From Pedobacter steynii (lineage in GTDB: Bacteria > Bacteroidota > Bacteroidia > Sphingobacteriales > Sphingobacteriaceae): a stretch of DNA of 64,000 nucleotides. The stretch spans positions 6,386,001-6,450,000 of the forward strand of contig NZ_CP017141.1 of NCBI RefSeq assembly GCF_001721645.1, read 5' to 3'. A program made the translations under genes and the position numbers. Of the stretch, positions 43,046 to 51,686 are shown piece by piece. Under the pieces are notes generated by a model, which worked only from the letters and a program-made list of their open reading frames with translations, searched no databases and had not been told where the DNA came from. The first letter of the stretch is position 1; each line of letters starts with the position of its first letter.

Positions 43046-43152
43046 TTTTAAGCGTGTTAAAACCTATTAAAAGTAATAAGTTAAATGTATGCACAAATAT
43101 AAATTAGTTGGTGCAGATGTCATTTTAATTCCAATAAAATATTTTTTTAGCC

Positions 43153-43160
43153 TATTTTTG
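43153..43160 (+). promoter_or_regulatory. -7 box for the PASTA-mltG run
   Basis: TATTTTTG, 30 nt before the ATG at 43191. A clear -33 element is missing. Confidence 0.5.
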
Positions 43161-43190
43161 GGCAAAATACAATAAGAACGAAAAACACCT

Positions 43191-43961
43191 ATGAGCAAAT
43201 TCATATCTTACCTAAAGACGAAATCCTTTAGAAACAACTTTATTGCCGCAATTGTAACTGTAGTGGTGATTTTACTGGTTGCTTTCTTTAGTTTAAGATA
43301 TTACACCAAACATGGTCAGGGATTAAATGTTCCGGTATTGAAGGGCCTCGCATTTACTCAGGCGGTTAGTAAACTCGAAGATCTGGGACTTCGTTATGAA
43401 GTAGACTCGGTATTTGTGATGGATTCGCCTCCGGGGATTGTGATTGATCAGGATCCTGAAGCCAATACTTTTGTAAAAGGCAACAGAACCATTTACTTAA
43501 CCGTAAATGTAGCCATGGCACCTAACGTTAAGTTTCCTGATATAGAATTTAAGCCTTTGAGAGAAGCGCAGGCATTGATTGAAAATTACGGACTTAAACT
43601 TGGTGATACGACTTATAAATCTGATGTCAGCAGAGATGTAGTCCTTCAGGCATTATTTGGTGGACAACCACTTAAGGCGGGCGAGTCTTTACCTAAAGGC
43701 TCCAGAATTGACTTTGTGCTGGGTGACGGAAAGGGAAATGAAGAAGTTGACATTCCTTCGTTAATAGGGCTGACTAAAGATGAGGCTGTTTTTGCGCTAA
43801 AAAATGGCGCAATGCTTACTTTAGGAACAGTTACTTACGAAGGAGAGATTACAGACAGTGTAAATGCCGTTATTATCAGGCAGGATCCTTTCTTAACAGA
43901 CTCTGTTTCGAAAGTAAAAATCGGCACACCAGTAAATATTACGTTATCCAATAAGAAATAA
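43191..43961 (+). CDS. PASTA-domain protein, single membrane anchor
   Basis: A 256-aa protein with a membrane helix at residues 17-38 and three PASTA domains in the outer part (about 45-110, 115-180, 188-255). The GLxxxxAxxxL pattern recurs (GLAFTQAVSKLEDLGL; GLTKDEAVFALKNGA). PASTA domains bind peptidoglycan fragments; here there is no kinase or penicillin-binding domain, so it may be a scaffold or sensor. It is divergent from ddl and 16 nt before mltG. Confidence 0.88.
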   Translation: MSKFISYLKTKSFRNNFIAAIVTVVVILLVAFFSLRYYTKHGQGLNVPVLKGLAFTQAVSKLEDLGLRYEVDSVFVMDSPPGIVIDQDPEANTFVKGNRTIYLTVNVAMAPNVKFPDIEFKPLREAQALIENYGLKLGDTTYKSDVSRDVVLQALFGGQPLKAGESLPKGSRIDFVLGDGKGNEEVDIPSLIGLTKDEAVFALKNGAMLTLGTVTYEGEITDSVNAVIIRQDPFLTDSVSKVKIGTPVNITLSNKK

Positions 43962-43977
43962 CATTTACGATCATTTT

Positions 43978-45033
43978 ATGACAAACGAAAACGAGAAAAG
44001 CTTTAAGACAAAAACGAAGGTAATATTAGCTGTATTGCTGGCTATATTGGTTGTTGGTGGTTATTATGGGTTACAATTTTATAAGGTTTACTTTGCACCA
44101 AACACAACAGGGAAAGAAAAATACCTGTATGTGAGAACCGGGCATAATATTGATGACCTGTTCCAGGAAATCCGACGTAAAGATATTTTAACAGACATTG
44201 GAACTTTTAGTCAGGCTGCAGCAAAAATGGACCTGAAGAGTGCATTAAAACCAGGTCGTTATAAAATTGCAAAAGGAATGACCAACCGTGGTCTGATCAA
44301 TATGCTGAAAGCTGGAAATCAGGAACCGGTAAAGCTTAAATTCCAGAACATCAGAAAGAAAGAGAACTTTGCCGGATACCTGGCTAAGAACCTGGAATCA
44401 GACTCTCTTACCTTTATCAAGTTATTGGATTCTGCATCTCTAATTGAAAAATATGGTTTCAACAAAGACAACAGTTATACCATGTTTATCCCAAATACTT
44501 ACGAATTGTACTGGAATACCTCCCCTTCTGAGTTCTTTGAGAAAATGCAGAAAGAATATGAAAAATTCTGGAATGACTCCCGTAAGGCTAAAGCCGCAGC
44601 ATTAAACCTTAGCCCGATTCAGGTTTCAATTTTAGCGTCTATCGTAGACTCTGAGGCCTTGTACGATAAAGAGATGCCAATCATTGCGGGGCTTTACTTA
44701 AACCGTCTGAAAAAAGGAATTTTACTTCAGGCAGATCCAACGGTGATCTTTGCCAATGATGATTTTACGGTTAAAAGGGTAACTAATTCTCTTTTACAGG
44801 TTCAATCGAGATACAATACTTATAAGTATGCAGGATTGCCTCCGGGACCAATCATGATGCCAAGTATAAATGCAATTGATGCGGTATTAAACAAGGACAA
44901 CAACAACTACATCTATATGTGTGCAAAGGAGGATTTCTCCGGCTATCATAATTTTGCGGTTACGGTTCAGGAACATGAAATCAACGCCAAAAAATATAGA
45001 GAAGCCTTAAACAAACGCAACATTTACAAATAA
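43978..45033 (+). CDS. mltG: Endolytic transglycosylase MltG
   Basis: A 351-aa YceG-family lytic transglycosylase that cuts nascent glycan strands. It has an N-terminal membrane helix (about 13-32), a LysM-like segment and the catalytic domain with the conserved Glu in ASIVDSEA, followed by AGLYLNRL, LQADPTVIFA and AGLPPGPIMMPS. Length and order match the family. It belongs to a plus-strand run with the PASTA protein, a thioesterase and a YihY protein. Confidence 0.93.
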   Translation: MTNENEKSFKTKTKVILAVLLAILVVGGYYGLQFYKVYFAPNTTGKEKYLYVRTGHNIDDLFQEIRRKDILTDIGTFSQAAAKMDLKSALKPGRYKIAKGMTNRGLINMLKAGNQEPVKLKFQNIRKKENFAGYLAKNLESDSLTFIKLLDSASLIEKYGFNKDNSYTMFIPNTYELYWNTSPSEFFEKMQKEYEKFWNDSRKAKAAALNLSPIQVSILASIVDSEALYDKEMPIIAGLYLNRLKKGILLQADPTVIFANDDFTVKRVTNSLLQVQSRYNTYKYAGLPPGPIMMPSINAIDAVLNKDNNNYIYMCAKEDFSGYHNFAVTVQEHEINAKKYREALNKRNIYK

Positions 45034-45035
45034 GG

Positions 45036-45443
45036 ATGTATACACACAGCACTAAAGTCAGGGTACGTTACGGAGAAACGGATCAGATGGGATACGTATA
45101 TTATGGCAATTATGCAGAGTATTACGAAGTTGCCCGTGTAGAAATGCTTCGTAGTCTGGGAATGGATTATGCAGGGATGGAAAGCAGCGGGGTAATGATG
45201 CCGGTTCTGGAGCTGAACTGCAAATACATCAAGCCGGCACTTTACGATCAGGAGCTGACCATTAAAACCACCATCCATGAGCTTCCGGGTATACGCATAC
45301 ATTTCGTGTATGAATTGTTCAACGATGCTGACGAACTGATCAATATCGGAAAAACGACCTTGGTATTTGTAGACATGGAAAAGAATAAACCATGCTCGCC
45401 TCCTGAAAACTTCATGGAAAAGTTAAAAGTATTTTTTAATTAA
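45036..45443 (+). CDS. YbgC/FadM-type acyl-CoA thioesterase
   Basis: A 135-aa hot-dog thioesterase with the motif GETDQMGYVYYGNYAEYYEVAR containing the catalytic Asp, the key YbgC pattern. It starts 2 nt after mltG and ends 9 nt before the YihY gene, so it is embedded in the operon. Substrate not predictable. Confidence 0.9.
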   Translation: MYTHSTKVRVRYGETDQMGYVYYGNYAEYYEVARVEMLRSLGMDYAGMESSGVMMPVLELNCKYIKPALYDQELTIKTTIHELPGIRIHFVYELFNDADELINIGKTTLVFVDMEKNKPCSPPENFMEKLKVFFN

Positions 45444-45452
45444 ATTTGATAG

Positions 45453-46442
45453 ATGGAGTGGGTACATAGGCAACTATTAAAAATCAGGATTTATGCTTTG
45501 TTTATAGACTGGACCAAAGTATGTGTACTTCCAGGTTTTAGTCCGCTGCCGCTTTATACCATCGCTTCGTTTTTCTTTAAGGAGATCGGGAAGGATTCTT
45601 TAGTCAATAAGGCCTCTTCTCTTGCCTATAATTTTATGCTGGCTTTATTTCCTGCCATCATCTTTCTGTTTACTTTAATTCCGTTTATTCCAAGGCGTAT
45701 AGGCTTCCAGAAACAGCTGATGGATTTCATTGTGCTGATCCTGCCGGCCGATGCTTATAGAGCCTTTGAGACCACTTTAAATGAAATTGTAAACAAGCCT
45801 AACCGGGGATTGTTATCCTTTGGTTTTTTCCTTTCTCTATTTTTCGCTACAAATGGCGTGCATAGTCTGATGATGGCCTTTAACAAGTCATCCCTGATTA
45901 TAGAAACGAGGACCTGGTTAAAGCAACGCTTAATTGCAATACTGCTGACCATCGCGATTGCGCTTTCTGTGATCATTTGTATCGTGGCGATGACCATCGG
46001 AGAGGTTGCTTTAAATTACATTGATGATGAACTGAACATCAAAGGAAACTTCATTGCTTACCTCATTCAGTTAACCCGCTGGTCGCTCCTTGGGATTCTG
46101 TATTTTGTGACCATCTCGATTTTATACAAATACGGACCCGCACATGCAAAAAAATGGAGATTCTTTAGCGCAGGTTCCTGCCTGTCTACAATCCTGGCAT
46201 TTTTAACGATCTGGGGATTCTCTTTTTATATCAATAATTTCAGTTCTTACAATAAAGTATATGGTTCAATTAGTACTTTAATTGTGCTGATGATCTGGCT
46301 TTATTTAAATTCTTTGATCTTATTGGTGGGATTTGAGCTCAATGCGAGTGTAGATTTGTCGAAAAGAAGTGTAAAAATCATCCGTCCGAACTTCAATATG
46401 TTCAAAAATACACCGCCTAACCCGGGGAATTCAGAAAGATAA
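45453..46442 (+). CDS. YihY/virulence factor BrkB family membrane protein
   Basis: A 329-aa integral membrane protein with about six helices. Family features are SLAYNFMLALFPAIIFLFTLIPF near residue 60, the central FFATNGVHSLMMAFN segment and the GSISTLIVLMIWLYLNSLILLVGFELNA end. Function is not established; earlier naming as ribonuclease BN is known to be mistaken. Last gene in the PASTA-mltG run, ahead of tRNA-Ser. Confidence 0.9.
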   Translation: MEWVHRQLLKIRIYALFIDWTKVCVLPGFSPLPLYTIASFFFKEIGKDSLVNKASSLAYNFMLALFPAIIFLFTLIPFIPRRIGFQKQLMDFIVLILPADAYRAFETTLNEIVNKPNRGLLSFGFFLSLFFATNGVHSLMMAFNKSSLIIETRTWLKQRLIAILLTIAIALSVIICIVAMTIGEVALNYIDDELNIKGNFIAYLIQLTRWSLLGILYFVTISILYKYGPAHAKKWRFFSAGSCLSTILAFLTIWGFSFYINNFSSYNKVYGSISTLIVLMIWLYLNSLILLVGFELNASVDLSKRSVKIIRPNFNMFKNTPPNPGNSER

Positions 46443-46504
46443 AAAATTTTTCTAACTCATCTTTAAGGGCTTATCAAGTTTTCGTTAAATTATCTGATTC
46501 TGAA

Positions 46505-46535
46505 TTTGCAGAATCAAGCGGTATTTGTACTTTTG
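46505..46535 (+). promoter_or_regulatory. Bacteroidota promoter for tRNA-Ser
   Basis: -33 TTTG at 46505-46508 and -7 TACTTTTG at 46528-46535 with 19 nt between. Transcription would begin at or very near the first tRNA base. Confidence 0.7.
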
Positions 46536-46539
46536 TCGC

Positions 46540-46629
46540 GGAGAGTTGGCAGAGTGGTCGATTGCGGCAGTCTTGAAAACTGTTGACTTGTCAAAGGGTC
46601 CGCGGGTTCGAATCCCCCACTCTCCGCCA
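46540..46629 (+). tRNA. tRNA-Ser (anticodon UGA)
   Basis: Class II tRNA of 90 nt including an encoded CCA. Acceptor arms GGAGAGT / ACTCTCC, anticodon loop CTTGAAA with anticodon TGA at 46574-46576, a long variable arm, and T loop TTCGAAT. It reads UCA codons. The 3' end (from 46613) is the start of a 28-bp sequence repeated at 51583, so this gene was used as an integration site. Confidence 0.97.
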
Positions 46630-46640
46630 AGGTATCAAAA
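46613..46640 (+). repeat. attL-like repeat at tRNA-Ser 3' end
   Basis: These 28 bases, from the tRNA T-arm/acceptor through CCA and 11 more bases (AAGGTATCAAA), recur without change at 51583-51610. This is the pattern left by a tyrosine-recombinase element in a tRNA gene. Confidence 0.8.
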
Positions 46641-46645
46641 CCTAC

Positions 46646-46686
46646 AAAAATCCTGCAAATCGAAAGATTAGCAGGATTTTTTGTTT
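46646..46686 (+). terminator. Rho-independent terminator after tRNA-Ser
   Basis: Stem AAAAATCCTGC / GCAGGATTTTT, 14-nt loop, T-rich tail. Confidence 0.9.
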
Positions 46687-46726
46687 TAATTGAACTCCAA
46701 AATGCTCATTAATTTCCATATAGTTG

Positions 46727-46772
46727 GTGAGTGATTCGGTGAGTACATCTTGGACTTGTAAAAACTCACCGA
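46727..46772. repeat. GTGAGTGATTCGGTGAGT box with inverted half site
   Basis: An 18-bp box made of two GTGAGT hexamers around GATTCG (46727-46744), followed by the inverted match ACTCACCGA (46764-46772). The same box recurs at 51506 and, altered, at 54663. It probably belongs to the arms of the integrated element. The remaining gap to 46966 has no recognised gene. Confidence 0.65.
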
Positions 46773-46965
46773 ACAGACAATACCAAGTCGACATTAAACA
46801 ATGTTAAAAAAACAAACATCTAATCTTTAACATAGTCGTTTCATTTAGACTACCGACTTATATCAATGGATTCACTACACAGAGAATCAATGTCCAAACC
46901 AACTAAATAGATTATTGCGTTAGAAATCAGATCTGCGTTTACTTCAGCCATAAAGTTCAATAGGA

Positions 46966-47724
46966 TTAGAAACCATACATACCGCCCGAAACTGATATTT
47001 GCTCACCAGTGATCCAACCCGCATCATCAGATGCGAGAAATACCGCGGCTTTCGCAATATCTTCGGGCTGGCCTCTTCGGCCAAGTGGTGTATTGGCAAT
47101 AAACATTTTTTCATAATCACTTCCGGCGGTTACACCCGCACTGGTTGCACCTTCTGTTTCTGTGGCGCCAGGTAAAACTGAATTGATCCGAACCTTTTTT
47201 GCACCCAGTTCTTTTGACAAAGCGATAGTGAAGGCGTCTAGTGCAGCCTTAGTTGCAGAGTACAATGAAGCATTCGGAAGTGGATATTTACTTGCTCCCG
47301 AACTAATATTAATGATGTTGCCGCCCTCATCACCAAAAAGTTTCAATGCTGCCTGAATAGTCAATATTGGCCCTAACACATTGACATTAAAACTCTGGTG
47401 AAATGCCTCTACCGAAATCTGCTCAATAGGTGCGTAACCCTGTGATACTGCATTGTTAACTAAAACATTTAATGTGCCGTAGGCTTTTTCCGTTTCTTCA
47501 AACAGCCTAATCACGTCAGCTGCTTTAGATACATCTGCCTGCACGGCGATGGCTGTGCCTCCATTATCTATTATGGCTTTCACCACTTTTTCTGCGCCTT
47601 CTTTACTTGAGGCATAATTCACCACAACTTTTGCGCCTTCTGCAGCAAAATGTTTCGCTATGGCTGCGCCTATTCCTTTTGAAGCACCGGTAACAACCGC
47701 CACTTTATTTATTAATCTTTCCAT
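46966..47724 (-). CDS. Short-chain dehydrogenase/reductase, classical SDR
   Basis: A 252-aa NAD(P)-dependent oxidoreductase with TGASKGIGAAIA (cofactor), NNAVSQGY, Ser in NISSGASKY, the catalytic YSATKAA and the C-terminal GEQISVSGG. It resembles 3-oxoacyl-ACP reductase or glucose-1-dehydrogenase types, but the substrate is unknown. First inside the island-like segment and paired with a second SDR 14 nt upstream. Confidence 0.92.
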   Translation of the reverse strand: MERLINKVAVVTGASKGIGAAIAKHFAAEGAKVVVNYASSKEGAEKVVKAIIDNGGTAIAVQADVSKAADVIRLFEETEKAYGTLNVLVNNAVSQGYAPIEQISVEAFHQSFNVNVLGPILTIQAALKLFGDEGGNIINISSGASKYPLPNASLYSATKAALDAFTIALSKELGAKKVRINSVLPGATETEGATSAGVTAGSDYEKMFIANTPLGRRGQPEDIAKAAVFLASDDAGWITGEQISVSGGMYGF

Positions 47725-47738
47725 TTCGAATTATTTTT

Positions 47739-48491
47739 TTATTTAGATAAATAGGTCATGCCACCATCAACAAGGAGTTCAGCACCCAACATGAATGAAG
47801 AATCATCAGAGGCCAGGAATACCGCTGTTTTACCGATATCAGACGGATGGCCTATCCTGCCAATTGGCATTACACTAGCAAAGTGAGTTTTTAAAGCTTC
47901 GATTTGCTCCGCAGGCACGAATTTGTCAAATGCCGGCGTATCAGTTGTACCCGGCGTAATTACGTTTACTCTTATTTTTCTATCTATAAGGTCATTTGAA
48001 AACGCTTTTGCCAGATAGATCACTGCTGCTTTTGCGGCACCATAAAGTCCAAATGAAGGGTAGGCACGATGTGCTGCATTTGATCCGATCAGAATAACAG
48101 AACCTCCATCATTCATATAAGGCAGCGCTTTTTGCACAGTGAAGTAAACACTTTTTAAGTTCAGGTCCACGGTGTTGTCAAAGTCGGCTTCGGTCGTATC
48201 TGCTACGGTTCCGGTAGTTCCAGCCCCCGCGTTCGCAACAACCACGTCTATCTTACCGAATTTTTCAGCGGTTTCCTTAAAAACGCGCTCCAGATCGGCT
48301 AGGTCGGTTACATCTGCGTTGATGGCTATAAAATCATCACCAAGCTGTGCCGCAGCGCTTGCCAGGGTTTCCTTGTTTCTGCCAACAATGGTTCCTACTA
48401 CGTTTTCATTTTTGAAGGCTTCCGCAATACCAAAACCAATACCACTATTACCGCCTGTAATTACAGCGACTTTATTTTTTAACTTATTCAT
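47739..48491 (-). CDS. Short-chain dehydrogenase/reductase, second copy
   Basis: A 250-aa SDR with TGGNSGIGFGIA, NAGAGTTG, the catalytic YGAAKAAVIYLAKAF and a C-terminal GAELLVDGG. Its stop is 14 nt before the start of the neighbouring SDR, so they form a pair. The two differ clearly, so this is not a recent duplication. Substrate unknown; small-molecule reductases of this kind are frequent in mobile segments with their own regulator. Confidence 0.92.
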   Translation of the reverse strand: MNKLKNKVAVITGGNSGIGFGIAEAFKNENVVGTIVGRNKETLASAAAQLGDDFIAINADVTDLADLERVFKETAEKFGKIDVVVANAGAGTTGTVADTTEADFDNTVDLNLKSVYFTVQKALPYMNDGGSVILIGSNAAHRAYPSFGLYGAAKAAVIYLAKAFSNDLIDRKIRVNVITPGTTDTPAFDKFVPAEQIEALKTHFASVMPIGRIGHPSDIGKTAVFLASDDSSFMLGAELLVDGGMTYLSK

Positions 48492-48585
48492 GATTTTTAT
48501 GATTTAATTAACATATCCAAAAATGCAGTGTCGTAACGGGCTGAATCTTGACTTAAGTCATTAAATACACTTGATAAAAATCAAT

Positions 48586-49176
48586 TTATTTTAAGGAATT
48601 CTTTCTTATCCTGCTTAAAGTCTCGGGAGATAATCCCAGATAAGATGCGATCATGGCTTGTGGAAAGCGCTGTAGAAAATGTGGATACTCATTAACCAAT
48701 TCCTGGAAACGCTCTTCGCCTGATTGGCTTATGGCAGACTGCATCCTTTTCTGTGCTGCAATGGTGTAATTTTGACCTATAACGTTTTGCATTGCCGCAA
48801 AAGCGGGAATAGGCTTAATAAACTCATCCACTAGCGCATTCGTTATCTGGAGAATTTCCATATCCTCCAATGCCTGGATATTAAACCGACTTGGTGTTAA
48901 TTGGTAAAAGCTTTCAAAATCGTTCAACCACCAGTTCTCGACACTTAATTTTAGAATATGTTCGTGCCCTTTTTCATCAACTGTAAACGTTCTGGCCGAG
49001 CCTTTTACGATAAACCCGGTATATTTACATACATCCCCTTCTTGTAGAAAATATTGTCGTTTTTTTAGTTTCTTTGACTTGAAGTGCATCATAAAGACTT
49101 GCTTCTCATCAGCTGAAAGCACTTTGCCAGAAAGTTTCTCAACATAATCAAAGAGCGGTGTAAATTCGGACATCAT
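48586..49176 (-). CDS. Crp/Fnr family transcriptional regulator
   Basis: A 196-aa regulator with a cyclic-nucleotide-binding-like beta-roll (about 25-120, LKKRQYFLQEGDVCKYTGFIVKG) and a short C-terminal winged helix (MIASYLGLSPETLSRIRK). This short version is common in Bacteroidota next to the genes it controls. It lies 94 nt upstream of the SDR pair on the same strand and so likely regulates them. Confidence 0.9.
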   Translation of the reverse strand: MMSEFTPLFDYVEKLSGKVLSADEKQVFMMHFKSKKLKKRQYFLQEGDVCKYTGFIVKGSARTFTVDEKGHEHILKLSVENWWLNDFESFYQLTPSRFNIQALEDMEILQITNALVDEFIKPIPAFAAMQNVIGQNYTIAAQKRMQSAISQSGEERFQELVNEYPHFLQRFPQAMIASYLGLSPETLSRIRKNSLK

Positions 49177-49282
49177 ATAAATAGCTATAGAAATAAGGTC
49201 AAAAATAGCCTTTTTTCACCTTAGTTCTATAGTCTTCTGTCACTTGTTAAAAACCGGTCGATGGCACTTAAAATCATCGTTT

Positions 49283-49378
49283 AACCAGAGAACCAGTACG
49301 CCGGAAGAAGCCGGAGAACGCATCGCCAAATACGCGCTGATCGACCCGAACGAGTCTACTGGTAAATATTTCAGCTAA
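49283..49378 (+). pseudogene. C-terminal remnant of an SDR gene
   Basis: In frame, the 31 codons before a TAA read NQRTSTPEEAGERIAKYAL..., ending TGKYFS, the end of carbonyl-reductase-like SDRs (xTPEEGAExxxxLAL...PTGxFF). Upstream codons stay open but have no SDR similarity. GC is higher than in the neighbours. It is a broken fragment, possibly left by an earlier exchange. Confidence 0.55.
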
Positions 49379-49411
49379 GAATATTTACCAGACATAGTTT
49401 GTACCTGGTAA

Positions 49412-50305
49412 TCAGCTAAAAGTCTGACGAAATTCCAGTGGTGATAAATTCGTCTTCTTTTTGAAAAGCGTGCTAAAGGATTGCGCGTGCTCAAAGCCCA
49501 AGGCATAAGCGATCTCGCTGACCGAAAGACTGGTCGTGGAAAGTTTTTCTTTGGCTTTCGCGATCAGTTTTTCATGAATATGCTGCTGTGTGTTCTGCCC
49601 GGTATGAACCCGAAGCAGGTCACTCAGGTAGTTCGGCGACAGGTTCATCTGCGCAGCAATATATTGTACCGTGAGCAAACCCTCTACGTCGCTGTTAAAA
49701 TAGTCATCTATCAACTGCCCGAACCTGGTCAGCAGCGCTGAATTATTATTCTTGCGGGTCAAAAACTGCCGCTCATAAAAACGGTTGGAGTATTTTAGCA
49801 GGCTCTCGATCTGCGTCAGAATGATCTCCTGGGTATGCTTATCGATACGCTGGCACTCCTTATCAATTTTATGGAGGATCGTGATCAGGTCATCTTCTTC
49901 CTCGGCCGACAGGTGTAGCGCTTCGTTAACTGCGTAATCGAAAAAACCGTATTGATGAATGCTATTCGCCAGCTTATGCTGTAACAGGAAGTCCGGGTGA
50001 AAGATCAGGAGATAACCGGACCCGCATTCCATATTTTGCAGGTCCAGTTGTTGCACCTGGTTAGGCGCAGTAAAACTCAATACTCCTTTATCATAATCAT
50101 AATGCTGCTGTCCGTACCTGATCTTGCCTTTGGCCTCGCGTTTGAGCGCCACGCAATAAAAGCGGTTAACGAAACCTTTCCAGATCTCGTCTTCCAAAAA
50201 AACACTTTCTGCGAGATTGATCACGCTCACCAGCGGATGGCGAGGTTCTGTTAAGGAAAGCAAACGGTGAAATTCCGATATGGAGTTAATGGCGTTCATA
50301 AACAA
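49412..50305 (-). CDS. AraC family transcriptional regulator
   Basis: A 297-aa protein with an N-terminal cupin-like sensing half and a C-terminal double HTH (about 195-295: VQYIAAQMNLSPNYLSDLLRV; SEIAYALGFEHAQSFSTLFKK). It starts 2 nt after the aldo/keto reductase stop on the same strand, so it probably controls it. GC-rich codon use suggests acquisition from a different background than the neighbouring genes. Confidence 0.92.
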   Translation of the reverse strand: MFMNAINSISEFHRLLSLTEPRHPLVSVINLAESVFLEDEIWKGFVNRFYCVALKREAKGKIRYGQQHYDYDKGVLSFTAPNQVQQLDLQNMECGSGYLLIFHPDFLLQHKLANSIHQYGFFDYAVNEALHLSAEEEDDLITILHKIDKECQRIDKHTQEIILTQIESLLKYSNRFYERQFLTRKNNNSALLTRFGQLIDDYFNSDVEGLLTVQYIAAQMNLSPNYLSDLLRVHTGQNTQQHIHEKLIAKAKEKLSTTSLSVSEIAYALGFEHAQSFSTLFKKKTNLSPLEFRQTFS

Positions 50306-50307
50306 AA

Positions 50308-51312
50308 CTAATCAATTAAGCCCATACTGAACTCATCATAAGGCGCGCCGGTATCTGTACCTAAAGGCACGATGCTTTCCAGTTGTGATAGATCCGCCTG
50401 AGTTAATACAATAGTTGTTGCCGCAATGTTTTGCTCCAGGTACTTCCGGCGTTTCGTTCCCGGGATCGGCAGGATGCCTTTGCTCATGATCCAGGCCAAA
50501 GCCAGCTGCGAAGAAGTGACCTGCCTGGCTTCAGCCATTACTTCTATAGCTTTCACCAATTCAATATTCTTGTCGAACTGTACGCCCTGGAAACGCGGGA
50601 TTGCCCTGCGAAAATCATTCTCAGGCAGATCATCGATGCTTTTGATCTCTCCAGATAAGAATCCACGGCCCAGCGGTGAGTAAGCTACAAAACCAATACC
50701 CAGTTCCTTTAAAGTTGCCAAAACCCCGCGTTCTTCCACCGTCCTCTCGAACAAAGAGTACTCGCTTTGTACGGCAGTGATCGGGTGCACGGCATGCGCC
50801 CGCTTAACCGTTTCAGACGAAACTTCAGACAAACCGATATAACCCACTTTACCTTCTTGAACCAGCTGAGCCATCGCCTCAACCGTTTCCTCGATCGGCG
50901 TATTTTTATCCAGGCGGTGCAGGTAATACAGATCAATGTAATCCGTATTCAGATTTTTGAGCGAACGCTCCAAAGATTTCTTTACATAATCTTTCTTGCC
51001 ATTGATGGCCCAGGTTACCTTATTGTTATCATCGATCTCCCAGCCAAACTTGCTCGCCAAAATATACTGATCACGTTTACCACTGATCGCTTTAGCGATC
51101 AACTGTTCATTCTTTAGCGGTCCGTACAGATCGGCAGTATCTAAAAAATTACCGCCTAACTCAAGCGAACGTTGGATCGTCGCGATGGCTTCCTGCTCAT
51201 CCGCAGGACCATACATATGCGCCTTTTCAAAACCCGTCATGCCCATACAGCCCAGGCCGATCACAGGCAGAACTAAACCCTGGCTGCCCAATGCTATTTG
51301 TTTTATTTCCAT
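50308..51312 (-). CDS. Aldo/keto reductase
   Basis: A 334-aa NADPH-dependent (alpha/beta)8 reductase. Catalytic residues are visible: Asp and Tyr in FLDTADLYG, Lys in LASKFGW, His in YYLHRLD; the C-terminal PIPGTKRRKYLEQN binds the cofactor phosphate. It starts at the ATG of MEIKQIAL. Followed immediately by the AraC regulator. Substrate unknown; GC-rich codon use matches the AraC gene. Confidence 0.93.
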   Translation of the reverse strand: MEIKQIALGSQGLVLPVIGLGCMGMTGFEKAHMYGPADEQEAIATIQRSLELGGNFLDTADLYGPLKNEQLIAKAISGKRDQYILASKFGWEIDDNNKVTWAINGKKDYVKKSLERSLKNLNTDYIDLYYLHRLDKNTPIEETVEAMAQLVQEGKVGYIGLSEVSSETVKRAHAVHPITAVQSEYSLFERTVEERGVLATLKELGIGFVAYSPLGRGFLSGEIKSIDDLPENDFRRAIPRFQGVQFDKNIELVKAIEVMAEARQVTSSQLALAWIMSKGILPIPGTKRRKYLEQNIAATTIVLTQADLSQLESIVPLGTDTGAPYDEFSMGLID

Positions 51313-51345
51313 GATCCAAAGGTCGGTAAGCCAAATCGCGTGCAT

Positions 51346-51686
51346 GTATGCAAACCCCTGAAGCTTGTAAGCAAATCAAGGATTGATTTTTAAACGTCTA
51401 TAAACCTTTCGACTTATGGGAGGATCTGACTTACTATGAAATAGAGTTATAACATTACCGTCTAAAAGAAAAGCCATGCTTTAGGAGAAAGATAACCCAC
51501 GATCAGTGAGTGATTCGGTGAGTCGCCAATCACAAACCATCCAGACACCATATTAAAGCAGGATTTTAACCTGGGGTACAATTCCCCCACTCTCCGCCAA
51601 GGTATCAAAATATGCTCAGTTTTTCATCCTGTAGATGAGCGATTCGGTATATGTAAGGCTTTTTGTGATCATTCATTCTCTTCCGC
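51346..51686. other. Gene-free stretch with element-end repeats
   Basis: Contains the GTGAGTGATTCGGTGAGT box (51506-51523), an 80-bp segment similar to 54663-54750, the second copy of the tRNA-Ser 3' end (51583-51610), and a further shortened GATTCGG box near 51640. No ORF was recognised. Confidence 0.7.
51583..51610 (+). repeat. attR-like copy of tRNA-Ser 3' end (28 bp exact)
   Basis: Identical to 46613-46640. Just before it, GGGGTACAATTCCCC resembles a decayed T-arm. This is the displaced 3' end left by integration of the segment between. Confidence 0.8.

Noticed and set aside
46613..51610. Complete integrative element or prophage
   Set aside because: No integrase, relaxase, structural or replication gene is present between the repeats, so only att-like repeats and a genomic islet are claimed.
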